DNA of 64,000 bases from Nitrobacter sp. NHB1 (lineage in GTDB: Bacteria; Pseudomonadota; Alphaproteobacteria; Rhizobiales; Xanthobacteraceae). A program made the translations under genes and the position numbers. The notes beneath the pieces are model-generated. The model saw only the letters and a list, made by a program, of their open reading frames with translations, was not told where the DNA came from and did no database searches. Shown here in pieces: positions 55,856 to 64,000 of this stretch. The stretch spans positions 124,001 through 188,000 of the forward strand of contig NZ_JBAMDA010000001.1 of NCBI RefSeq assembly GCF_036964665.1, in the 5' to 3' direction. How positions within the stretch are numbered: the stretch's first letter is position 1; each line of letters opens with the position of its first letter.

Positions 55856-56473
55856 ATGTTGAAAGAACTACGCCCAGCCATCGTCATCCTCGTCGCGCTG
55901 ACGATCATCACCGGCCTGATCTATCCGCTGGCCATGACCGGCGCGGCCCAGGCGCTGTTTCGCTATCAGGCCCAGGGCAGCCTGGTTCGCGAGGGCGGCA
56001 AGATCGTCGGCTCCGTCCTGATCGGTCAGGAGTTCGCGGCGGACAGGTATTTTCATGGCCGTCCCTCGGCGACGACTGCGCCTGATCCGAAGGATGCCTC
56101 AAAGACCGTGCCGGCTCCCTACAATGCAGTCAATTCGATGGGATCCAATCTTGGGCCTACCAGCAAGGTGCTGGCCGATCGTCTCCGGCAGGACGTCGCC
56201 ACCTTGAAGGCGCAAAATCCCTCGGCGGCGGTCCCGGTCGATCTTGTGACCGCGTCGGGTAGCGGCCTCGATCCCGATATCTCACCGCAAGCGGCCCGGT
56301 TTCAGGTGTCGCGGGTCGCGAAAGCGCGAAATCTGCCAGAAACAGAGGTCGAGACTCTGATCGACAGCCGGACCGAGGGGCGCACGCTTGGCTTCCTCGG
56401 CGAGCCGCGCGTAAATGTGCTGAAGCTGAACCTGGCGCTGGATAGGATGGCGGCGTCCGGTCAGCCAAGGTAA
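55856..56473 (+). CDS. kdpC: Potassium-transporting ATPase subunit KdpC
   Basis: The 205-aa subunit has one N-terminal helix (about 8-30, [20 protein letters not shown]) and a periplasmic domain with the KdpC signatures [30 protein letters not shown] and [19 protein letters not shown]. It stabilises the pump and helps ATP use by KdpB. GAGAGG lies six bases before ATG 55856. Confidence 0.97.
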   Translation: MLKELRPAIVILVALTIITGLIYPLAMTGAAQALFRYQAQGSLVREGGKIVGSVLIGQEFAADRYFHGRPSATTAPDPKDASKTVPAPYNAVNSMGSNLGPTSKVLADRLRQDVATLKAQNPSAAVPVDLVTASGSGLDPDISPQAARFQVSRVAKARNLPETEVETLIDSRTEGRTLGFLGEPRVNVLKLNLALDRMAASGQPR

Positions 56474-56482
56474 AGGAGCCGC

Positions 56483-59167
56483 ATGTCCGGCGAGCCGGCC
56501 ACACGAGCCTCACCCGACGCGCTGCTGGCCCTCGCAAAAAAGGAGGGACGCGGCCACCTGAAGATTTTTCTCGGCGCCGCGCCGGGCGTCGGCAAGACCT
56601 ACGCGATGCTGGCGGCGGCACGCAGCGAGACCGCCGGTGGTCGCGACGTTGTCGTGGGGCTGGTGGAAACCCACGGCCGCCGCGAGACCGATCAGATGCT
56701 CGACGGCTTTGAGGTGCTCGCGCGCAAACCGATCGTCTATCGCAACCAGGTGATGCACGAGTTCGACCTCGACGCCGCACGAGCGCGCAAGCCCGGTCTG
56801 CTGCTGGTCGACGAATACGCTCACACCAACGTGCCCGGCAGCCGGCACCCCAAACGCTGGCAGGACATCGATGAACTGTTGAGGGCAGGGATCGACGTCT
56901 GGACCACGTTGAACATTCAGCATCTCGAAAGCCTCAACGACGTCGTCCAGAAAATCAGCAAGGTGCGCGTACGCGAGACCGTGCCCGATAAGGTCTTCGA
57001 TCAAGCGGACGAGGTCGTGCTGGTCGACTTTCCGCCGGACGAACTCTTGAAGCGTCTGGCGGAGGGCAAGGTCTACGTTCAGGATACTGCCGCGCGCGCC
57101 GTCGAGAATTTCTTCAAGCCGCAGAACCTGACGGCGCTGCGCGAACTCGCCATGCGCCGCGCGGCCGAGCGGGTGGATGCGTCCCTGATCGAGCGGATGC
57201 AGGCGCAGGCGATCGACGGGCCGTGGGCGGCCGGCGAACGTATCCTGGCATGTATCGGTCCCGATCCGGTGTCGCCCACCGTGGTTCGCACCGCCAAGCG
57301 GCTCGCAGACCTGATGGATGCGCCGTGGATCGCGGTGACAGTCGAGCGGCCCGGTGCCAGCCTCAATAGTTCGGCCCGTCAACGTCTCGATGAGGTGATG
57401 AAGCTGGCGGAAAGTCTGGGTGCGGAGACGCAAACCCTGACAGGTGCCGATCTCCCGGCCGAGTTACTGCGCTTTGCGAAGTTCGAGAACGTCACCCAGA
57501 TCGTGGTCGGCCGCTCGCGCGGCGGATTCGTCAGCGAACTGCTGCGCCGGTCGCTGCCGTACGAGCTGGTCCGGCGAACGCAGGACATCGCCATTCATCT
57601 GGTCACGCGCGAAAGCGATGTGCCCGAACCGGCGTCGGGCTGGTTGCCGCGCAACAGGAGTCCGCTGCGCCCGCTTCCGTTTGTCTACGCCACCCTGGCG
57701 GTGGCTGCGGCGCTCGCCGTTAGCAAAGTGTTGACCGAACTGACGTCGATCCCGAATCTGTCGATGGTGTTCATGCTATCGGTGCTGGTGAGCGCCATTA
57801 ACTTCGGCGTCTGGCCCGCGGTCTACGCTTCGGTGCTGTCGTTCTTCATCTACAACTTCTTCTTCATTCCGCCGCTCTACAACTTCACGATTGCCGAGCC
57901 CTATGAGCTGCTGGCGCTGGTCATCTTCCTGGTCGTCGCGATTGTTACCTCCGCGATGGCAGGTCGGGTGCGGGATCAGGCGCGCGTATCCGCGGGCCGG
58001 GTTCGCGCCATGCGCCGGCTCTATGAATTCACGCGCCGCCTGTCGGGACTGGCGACGCGAGATGGCATTACCGAAGGCGCGGCTGGTGAAATTCACGCCA
58101 GCCTGGCGCGGCCGGTCGTGGTGCTGCTGGCGGAAGGCGATGATCTTGCCCTGACCGCGGCCTGGCCGCCGGAAGATTCGCTGGATACGGCGGCGATGAC
58201 GGCCGCGCGCTGGGCCTACAGTCATGCGGAACCCGCGGGCGCCGACACCGGCACTTTGCCGATCATCCCGTGGTATTTCGTCCCGCTGCGAATCGGAGAC
58301 AAAACCCTCGGCGTCATCGGCGTTGCAAAGGACAAGAACACGCCGCCGTTCGATTCGGAGGCGCGGACCTTGCTCGACACGCTCTCCGAGCAAACCGCCG
58401 CGGCGCTTGAGCGGGCCGCGTTGGCAAGCGAGATGGTGAGCGCCAGAACAGCGACCGAAACCGAGCGCGTTCGCAACACGCTGCTGGCGTCGATTTCGCA
58501 CGATTTCCGGACGCCGCTGTCCTCCATTCTTGGCGCGGCAACCAGCTTGCTGAGCTACGGCGGCAAGCTCGGCGCCGCTGCCAGGACCGATCTGCTCGGG
58601 CAAATCAAGCACGAGACCGAAGGGCTCGACGAAATGGTTCGCAACCTGCTTGCGATCACGCGCATCGATTCCGGCGCGCTGGAATTACGCCGTGACTGGA
58701 TCGACCTCCGGGAAATTGTCGAGCGCGTGACCAGCGCCGCGCGGCGGCGCAGCGCGCCGCAACGCATCGATATTGCGATGCCGTTCGATCTTCCGCTGGT
58801 TCGTGCCGATGCGGCGCTGGCGGAACAGGCGATCGGCAATGTCGTGGCCAATGCAATTGTGCATACAATGAAGGAGACGCACATCGTGATCGATGCGCAG
58901 GCCGGATTGTCAGGCATAACTATACGCGTGACCGACAACGGGCCCGGAATCGCGTCCGATATACTGCCCCACGTCTTCGATCGGTTCGTCAGGGGAAACG
59001 GTGCGGACGACGTGCATGACGGCGGAAAGGGGACGGGCCTCGGTCTTGCGATAGCAAGGGGAATTATGGAGGCTCATGGTGGTTCGATTACCGTCGACAG
59101 CCCCGTGGAGGGGCAGCCCGGAGCCCGGTTCGTGATGGTCTTTCCGCGAGAGGACGCCGCAACGTGA
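56483..59167 (+). CDS. kdpD: Sensor histidine kinase KdpD
   Basis: The 894-aa kinase senses K+ shortage and controls KdpE. Domains in order: N-terminal KdpD ATP-binding domain (Walker A GAAPGVGKTY, LLLVDEYAHTNVPGSRHPKRW), universal-stress-like domain (about 250-370), four clustered membrane helices (about 395-500), GAF-like domain, HisKA with SISHDFRTPLSS and HATPase with DNGPGI and GTGLGLAIA. In the Walker B-like stretch Tyr replaces the more usual Leu of DELAHTN. It follows kdpC by 9 bases and its stop overlaps kdpE by four. Confidence 0.96.
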   Translation: MSGEPATRASPDALLALAKKEGRGHLKIFLGAAPGVGKTYAMLAAARSETAGGRDVVVGLVETHGRRETDQMLDGFEVLARKPIVYRNQVMHEFDLDAARARKPGLLLVDEYAHTNVPGSRHPKRWQDIDELLRAGIDVWTTLNIQHLESLNDVVQKISKVRVRETVPDKVFDQADEVVLVDFPPDELLKRLAEGKVYVQDTAARAVENFFKPQNLTALRELAMRRAAERVDASLIERMQAQAIDGPWAAGERILACIGPDPVSPTVVRTAKRLADLMDAPWIAVTVERPGASLNSSARQRLDEVMKLAESLGAETQTLTGADLPAELLRFAKFENVTQIVVGRSRGGFVSELLRRSLPYELVRRTQDIAIHLVTRESDVPEPASGWLPRNRSPLRPLPFVYATLAVAAALAVSKVLTELTSIPNLSMVFMLSVLVSAINFGVWPAVYASVLSFFIYNFFFIPPLYNFTIAEPYELLALVIFLVVAIVTSAMAGRVRDQARVSAGRVRAMRRLYEFTRRLSGLATRDGITEGAAGEIHASLARPVVVLLAEGDDLALTAAWPPEDSLDTAAMTAARWAYSHAEPAGADTGTLPIIPWYFVPLRIGDKTLGVIGVAKDKNTPPFDSEARTLLDTLSEQTAAALERAALASEMVSARTATETERVRNTLLASISHDFRTPLSSILGAATSLLSYGGKLGAAARTDLLGQIKHETEGLDEMVRNLLAITRIDSGALELRRDWIDLREIVERVTSAARRRSAPQRIDIAMPFDLPLVRADAALAEQAIGNVVANAIVHTMKETHIVIDAQAGLSGITIRVTDNGPGIASDILPHVFDRFVRGNGADDVHDGGKGTGLGLAIARGIMEAHGGSITVDSPVEGQPGARFVMVFPREDAAT

Positions 59168-59856
59168 GTACGACAAAGCCTCGTGTGCTGGTCGTCGATG
59201 ACGAGGCGGCGATCCTTCGCTTCCTCAAGCCCGCGCTCGAGGCCAACGGCTACGATATGTCGAGCACCGCCACCGTCGCAGACGCCGTCAAGCGCATCGC
59301 TGGCGACGCGCCCGATGTTGTGCTGCTCGATCTCGGCCTTCCCGACGGTGATGGCAAGGATGTAATCCGCCGGGTGCGGGAATGGTCGGACGTACCGATC
59401 GTCGTTCTCTCCGCGCGGGACCGCGAGGCCGAGAAGATTGAGTCGCTTGACCTTGGCGCGGATGACTACGTCAACAAGCCCTTCAATATAGGGGAACTGA
59501 TGGCGCGGATGCGGACCGCGCTTCGGCACCGCCTCCAGCGCAACGCGGAGACGCCATCGCTGCGAACTGGCGATCTCGAAGTTGATGTCGTGCGCCACCG
59601 CGCGATACGTGCAGGAATCGAATTGAAGCTGACGCCGAAGGAATTCGAGCTGCTGTCATTCCTTGCGAAAAATGCCGGCCGGGTCCTGACCCATCGGCAA
59701 ATTCTTGCGGCGGTGTGGGGGGTGGCGCATACCAGCGATACGCAGTATCTGCGCGTCTACATCGGCCAGTTGCGACAGAAAATCGAAGACAAGGCCGACG
59801 ATCCGCGGATCATCCTGACCGAGCCGGGCATTGGGTATCGTATCAGTGAAAGCTAA
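59164..59856 (+). CDS. kdpE: Response regulator KdpE
   Basis: The 230-aa OmpR-type regulator turns on the kdp operon when phosphorylated by KdpD. The receiver has the acidic pair VDDEAA, the phosphoacceptor Asp56 in VVLLDLGLPDGDG and Lys in NKPFN. The winged-helix domain carries LTPKEFELLSFLAKNAGRVLTHRQIL and SDTQYLRVYIGQLRQKIE. The start is GTG 59164, overlapping the kdpD stop. Confidence 0.97.
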   Translation: MSTTKPRVLVVDDEAAILRFLKPALEANGYDMSSTATVADAVKRIAGDAPDVVLLDLGLPDGDGKDVIRRVREWSDVPIVVLSARDREAEKIESLDLGADDYVNKPFNIGELMARMRTALRHRLQRNAETPSLRTGDLEVDVVRHRAIRAGIELKLTPKEFELLSFLAKNAGRVLTHRQILAAVWGVAHTSDTQYLRVYIGQLRQKIEDKADDPRIILTEPGIGYRISES

Positions 59857-59924
59857 TATGCGGATGGATCTCGATTACAGCTCGCTAAACTCTGATAAAA
59901 GCTTTTGTTCTTCTCGTTGCGGTT

Positions 59925-60138
59925 GGCCCTCAATCACCAGTCCGCTAAAGTATCACCGACTTCAATGCTGAGACCAACGAGGTTGATCGAGCCCAAGACG
60001 ATACGGTCTTCTCAGAGAATTCGTCATTGTGTTCCCCATCGTATCCTTGACAGAAGCATTTCATCACGGCACACTTCATACGTGCAAGCTTGTTGTCGTA
60101 AGGCTTCGTCAGTTTTAGCGGACTGGTGATTGAGGGCC
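59925..60138. mobile_element. MITE-like element with 25-bp terminal inverted repeats
   Basis: The first 25 bases (59925-59949, starting GGCCCTCAATCACCAGTCCG) and the last 25 (60114-60138) are exact reverse complements. The 214-bp body encodes no transposase. No clear target duplication is seen (flanks TTGCGGTT and TCCCGTTA). It looks like a non-autonomous miniature element or a cut-down insertion sequence; one large hairpin RNA is an alternative reading. It lies in the 460-base gap after kdpE; the gap holds no gene. Confidence 0.75.
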
Positions 60139-60167
60139 TCCCGTTAACGAGCTTATGCACAAAATGG

Positions 60168-60185
60168 GGCACCCTGCGGGGTGCC
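60168..60185. terminator. Hairpin, possible terminator
   Basis: GGCACCC and GGGTGCC form a 7-bp perfect stem with a 4-base loop. On the plus strand a weak TCTTCC follows; on the minus strand CATTTTG. It may end kdpE transcripts. Confidence 0.45.
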
Positions 60186-60316
60186 TCTTCCATGTGTGCG
60201 GGATAGATCATTCGTCAAATTCCGCTTCTCTCTGCCGTCGCCGACATACGCGCAGGTGACCAACCCCCCGCGAAAAGATCCGCCATCTTTTCGATGGCCG
60301 CCGGACCGCCACAGAG

Positions 60317-61543
60317 ATGCGTTTCACCTTTATTCACGCCGCCGATCTTCACATTGACAGCCCGCTCGCCGGCCTTGGCCTGAAAGACAAAACTGTTGCG
60401 GAGCGGTTTGCCGCCGCCGGTCGCCGTGCGGTGGAGGCGCTCGTTTCCGAGACGATCGAAAGCAAGGCCGCTTTTCTTATTATCTCCGGCGACATTTTTG
60501 ACGGTGACTGGAAGGACGTCACGACCGGGTTGTTTTTCGTCCGCGCCGTTAGCGCGCTGCACCGCGCCGGCATTCCCGTCTTTCTGGTGAAGGGCAATCA
60601 CGACGCCGAAAGTGTGATATCGCGCGGCCTTCCTTATCCCGAGACGGTTCATGTCTTTCCATCCGACAAGGCGGCAACGATACCGATCGAGACTCACCGT
60701 GTCGCGTTGCACGGGCGCAGTTTTCCCAGTCGGCTCACAGGCGATTTCGTCACCACCTATCCGGCGCGCCGCGAGGGTTGGCTCAACATTGGCGTGCTGC
60801 ATACGTCGCTCGACGGAACGCGCGGTCACGACGGATACGCGCCGTGTACGGTCGATGACCTGAAGCGTTTCGGTTACGATTATTGGGCGCTTGGACATGT
60901 CCACGCGGCGGAGATCGTGAACCGCGATCCCTGGATCGTCTATCCCGGCAATCTGCAGGGGCGTAGCGTACGGGAAACCGGCGCAAAAGGCGCGATGCGC
61001 GTTACTGTCGAGAATGGCCGTATCGTAGAGGTGACGCCGTTGGTGCTGGACTGCGCACGATGGGCGCACCTCACGGTCGATGTGTCGGAAGCGGCGAATG
61101 ATGCCGATGTGATCGAGCAAGTTTCGGCCGAATTGGCAGGCGCGCACGCGCAAAGCGAGGGCCGCCCGATGGCCGTTCGCGTCACGCTGGTCGGCGCGAC
61201 GGCGCTGCACAACCAACTCGTTGTCAGGCGAGAGTCATTGCAGGACGATGTTCGCGCCAGTGGTTTCCAGCTCTCCGATGATTGTTGGGTCGAGCAGGTG
61301 AAAGTGAAAACCACATTACTGCAGCGATCGGCCGCGCCGCTGTTGTCGGCCGAAAGCCTTGATGTCGATATTCTTCTTGAGCAGGTCGCCAATGATCCCA
61401 GGTTCGCTGCGGACCTGGCTGAATTGGCCGAAGCGGTGAAAGCCAGGCTGCCGAAAGACCTGCACGATGGTTTCTCCGACGCCGACATGCTGAGGGCGCT
61501 GGCCCGCGATGCGCGCGCGCTGCTCGCCGGAGAATCGTCGTGA
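60317..61543 (+). CDS. Metallophosphoesterase, YhaO/SbcD-like DNA repair nuclease
   Basis: The 408-aa protein has the calcineurin-type phosphoesterase motifs in order: HAADLHIDSPL, SGDIFDGDW, VKGNHD, VLHTSL and LGHVHA. The C-terminal region (from about 230) is a capping domain as in YhaO of Bacillus. It forms a pair with the ATPase that follows, whose GTG start overlaps its stop by four bases. Together they would be an SbcCD/Mre11-Rad50-type DNA end-processing complex. Confidence 0.88.
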   Translation: MRFTFIHAADLHIDSPLAGLGLKDKTVAERFAAAGRRAVEALVSETIESKAAFLIISGDIFDGDWKDVTTGLFFVRAVSALHRAGIPVFLVKGNHDAESVISRGLPYPETVHVFPSDKAATIPIETHRVALHGRSFPSRLTGDFVTTYPARREGWLNIGVLHTSLDGTRGHDGYAPCTVDDLKRFGYDYWALGHVHAAEIVNRDPWIVYPGNLQGRSVRETGAKGAMRVTVENGRIVEVTPLVLDCARWAHLTVDVSEAANDADVIEQVSAELAGAHAQSEGRPMAVRVTLVGATALHNQLVVRRESLQDDVRASGFQLSDDCWVEQVKVKTTLLQRSAAPLLSAESLDVDILLEQVANDPRFAADLAELAEAVKARLPKDLHDGFSDADMLRALARDARALLAGESS

Positions 61544-64000
61544 GAATCGAGCGGCTGATTCTCGAGCGTTACGGCATCTTCGCGGACCATACCCTGTTGT
61601 TTCATCCGAGGGCGGCCCTGCATGTCGTGTACGGCGCCAACGAAGCCGGAAAAACCTCGGCGCTTTCGGCCATCGGCGATCTGTTGTTCGGATTCGGTGG
61701 GCGAACGCCCTATGATTTCAGGCATGACAGCAAGACGTTGCGCGTCGGCGGCGCATTTCGCCACTCCAATGGCGAGCTGATCGCAGCGCGTCGGCGCAAG
61801 GGCAACAAGAATACGCTCATTGATGCCGCCGATCAGCCGCTGCCGGACGACTGGCTTACCTCCCTTCTCGGCGGGGTGTCTCGCGAGATCTACAGCCGTG
61901 AATTCGGCCTGACCGCGCAGGCGTTGCGTGACGGTGGCAACGAACTGCTCAACGCCGGCGGACGATTGGCCGAAACGCTCGCCGCAAGCTCGGTGGGGAT
62001 GACGACGCTGTCACGGATCAGGGAAAAGCTGCAACTCGAAGCGGACGGTCTGTTCACGCCGCGCCGGTCGAGCGGCAAGCCATTCTATCTGGCGCTGGAT
62101 CGCCGTGACAACGCGGACAGGAGATTGCGCGATGCCATCGTGACGCGTGAGGCTCTACAACAGTCGGAAAGCGCGGCGCGTGACGCGAATGAGCATCTGG
62201 AGGCACTGACCGCGGAACATAAGGTGAGTGGCAGTACGCTGGCGCGCTGGCAGCGGACGTTGCGCGTGTACCCGAAGCTGGCGCGGCTTGAGCAACTCGC
62301 CGCGGAATTGGCGGCATTTGCTGACCTGCCAGCGGTGCCATCGCAATCGCTCGTGGAATGGCGCCAATCGCTTGACGCGGAAGCCGCGTTCGATCGCGAG
62401 ATGTCCACGCTGGACATGGCCGATGCGGCGGATCGCGCAGAGATTGCTGCCTTGGCTGTCAACGAGACGCTGCTATCGGAAAGAGATGCGATCGACGCGC
62501 TGCGCGAACGGCTCGGCGCGATACGCAAGGCCATCGAGGATTTGCCGCGACGCCGGCAGGCGCGCGATGCAGCGAGAGACGCGCTGGACGATGCCGCTCG
62601 GCGTCTCGGGCTGGCGTCGCATGAGGCGCTGCTGGAACGATTGCCGACCGACCTCGCGCTGGCGCATGTGCGCGATCTGCTCGATCGGGCCGGGCGCCTC
62701 CAACAGGCGATCACCGATGCCGACATGCGGCACGCCCGCGCGCAGCAGGAACTTCAGGATATCGCGGCCGGGGAAAGCGAGGCCCATGCCGTGATCGATC
62801 CCGAACAGTTGCGGCAGCGCCTCGATGCTTTGGGCGACATTCCCGCGCAAGCCGACCGGCTGCGCCACGACACAGCATCGCTCGATATCGAGTCCGGCGC
62901 GCTGGTCGCGGAGGCGGCTTCGCTGGATCCGTTGCCGGGCGCGCTCGAAACGTTACGGTCGCTACCGTTGCCAGACGGGGCCAGCATTGCAAATCATGCC
63001 CGTGCTGCGGAGCGAAACGAAAGCGAGGAGAAGTGGCTTCGCGACGCGCTTAATGCTGCCGACAATGCGATCGCCGCGTCCGAGTCCGAACTCGCCCGGC
63101 TGGCGAGCAGCGGTTCAGGGCCGACGCGTGTCGATCTCGCGGGCGCGCGACAAGAGCGGGACATCCATCTTGACGGACTGCGCGCCGTGCTCGACGGAGA
63201 TCAGGCCTCGCGCTTTGCGCGCCTGTCCGACGTGATGCGATCGTCCCAGATCATCGATAGCATGACGGATTTGTTGCTGGCCGACACCGGACGCGCCGCC
63301 CGGCAGGAAGATGCGCAACAGCGCATCGCCGCCGGCCGCGCAGAACGTGAGCGGATCGTGACGAGACTGGCCAACCTGCGGACGCAGATAACTGCGGCCG
63401 CCGCGGCATGGACGCAGCAATGGGCGCCATCGGGTTTGACACCACGCAGTCCGGCCGTGATGCAGCGTTGGCGCGAGCGTCTGGACGGCATTCTCAATCG
63501 GTTGGACAAACGCGATGCGCAGAAGGCGGGCATCGACGCTCTGGCGGCAACGCTCGATGCAAACAAAGCTGCCGTTATTGCGTTTCTCGAAGGCGCCGGC
63601 CGGTCACCGGATCGTACATTGCCGCCGAATATCCTTTTTCGTGAAGCCAAGGCGCGATTTGATGAATTGCAAAGGGCGTGGACTGAGGCGAGAGCGCGGT
63701 CGGCGTCGAAGATGCGGATCGAACGTGATGTGAGGGAAGCCACTGCGGCGCGCGATGCGGCGCAATCGGGACTCTCGGATCTGCTTCAGGTGTGGCCGAT
63801 GGCAATGACCGGCATCGGCTTGACGGGCGAGGCGACGACGCCTCAGGCCGAAGCGGCGTTGACGGTCTGGAACTCGGTTGTGGTGCCCAAAGCGAGCCAT
63901 GAGCGCGAGGGACGCAGCGTCAAGACCATGGAAGCGGATATTCGGACGTTCGACCGTGACGTGTTCGACATCGCGCGCAGCGTCGCGCCGCATCTTGGAA
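61540..64000 (+). CDS. AAA ATPase, YhaN/SbcC-like, partial
   Basis: The frame starts at GTG 61540 and is open to the window end (820 codons seen). The N-terminus (RIERLILERYGIFADHTLLF) and Walker A YGANEAGKTSALSAIGD, followed by LLGGVSREIYSREFGLT, match YhaN-type Rad50/SbcC-like ATPases. Long coiled-coil arms rich in Ala, Arg, Glu and Leu fill about 190-800. The Walker B and signature motifs lie beyond the window. It is coupled to the nuclease gene before it. Confidence 0.88.
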   Translation, partial: MRIERLILERYGIFADHTLLFHPRAALHVVYGANEAGKTSALSAIGDLLFGFGGRTPYDFRHDSKTLRVGGAFRHSNGELIAARRRKGNKNTLIDAADQPLPDDWLTSLLGGVSREIYSREFGLTAQALRDGGNELLNAGGRLAETLAASSVGMTTLSRIREKLQLEADGLFTPRRSSGKPFYLALDRRDNADRRLRDAIVTREALQQSESAARDANEHLEALTAEHKVSGSTLARWQRTLRVYPKLARLEQLAAELAAFADLPAVPSQSLVEWRQSLDAEAAFDREMSTLDMADAADRAEIAALAVNETLLSERDAIDALRERLGAIRKAIEDLPRRRQARDAARDALDDAARRLGLASHEALLERLPTDLALAHVRDLLDRAGRLQQAITDADMRHARAQQELQDIAAGESEAHAVIDPEQLRQRLDALGDIPAQADRLRHDTASLDIESGALVAEAASLDPLPGALETLRSLPLPDGASIANHARAAERNESEEKWLRDALNAADNAIAASESELARLASSGSGPTRVDLAGARQERDIHLDGLRAVLDGDQASRFARLSDVMRSSQIIDSMTDLLLADTGRAARQEDAQQRIAAGRAERERIVTRLANLRTQITAAAAAWTQQWAPSGLTPRSPAVMQRWRERLDGILNRLDKRDAQKAGIDALAATLDANKAAVIAFLEGAGRSPDRTLPPNILFREAKARFDELQRAWTEARARSASKMRIERDVREATAARDAAQSGLSDLLQVWPMAMTGIGLTGEATTPQAEAALTVWNSVVVPKASHEREGRSVKTMEADIRTFDRDVFDIARSVAPHLG

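Overview
The window looks like chromosomal DNA of a high-GC alphaproteobacterium of the Bradyrhizobium / Rhodopseudomonas / Nitrobacter group (Nitrobacteraceae). The reasons are the gene families (glcF, a TorF-type porin, a SbmA-like ABC exporter, CheZ, DUF2076, hisG with hisZ, a ChbG/HpnK deacetylase), a Gly-Met-rich GroEL tail, a CIRCE-controlled groESL, and short palindromic extragenic repeats of the kind usual in that family. I see no rRNA, tRNA, CRISPR array, prophage or transposase gene. The genus is not determined.

Region by region. 1-22.8 kb is mostly housekeeping: glcF; a lysine-rich histone-like protein with an internal 12-bp tandem repeat; a porin; a SbmA/BacA-like ABC transporter; secreted proteins of unknown function; groES-groEL behind a strong promoter with a degenerate CIRCE operator; a lipoprotein; CheZ; an L,D-transpeptidase; DUF2076; a ChbG/HpnK deacetylase with a DPM-like glycosyltransferase; hisZ-hisG; rsmE; a secreted repeat protein; ubiA; and an orphan LuxR-type regulator without a phosphoacceptor Asp. 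22.8-51.5 kb is an accessory cell-surface glycan region. It holds a type I secretion pair (an ABC exporter with two N-terminal C39-like domains, plus an HlyD adaptor), a GH16 glycanase without signal peptide that is the likely cargo, an ExoF/Wza-like export protein, a flippase, five glycosyltransferase-type genes, two large membrane proteins, two flavoproteins, two CelD-like acyltransferases around a GINT1-like protein, a secreted GH5 enzyme and galE. One methyltransferase at the end of the main operon is frameshifted. 51.5-59.9 kb is a complete kdp potassium-uptake operon (an uncharacterised 27-codon leader gene, kdpF, A, B, C, D, E). A 214-bp element with perfect 25-bp terminal inverted repeats follows, then a YhaO/YhaN-type nuclease pair, the second gene cut by the window end.

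How the genes work together. The glycan region can assemble, flip, export and trim a polysaccharide: GalE supplies UDP-galactose, the glycosyltransferases build repeat units, the MOP flippase moves them, the ExoF-like protein exports the polymer, and GH16 and GH5 may cut it. No initiating phosphoglycosyltransferase and no Wzc-like kinase is visible here, so these would lie elsewhere. The kdp block is a self-contained K+ starvation response with its own sensor kinase and response regulator.

The least familiar parts are the tandem C39-like exporter, the acyltransferase / GINT1-like / flavoprotein set, the small leader gene of kdp, the MITE-like element, and an extragenic repeat family whose three copies all start at a stop codon.
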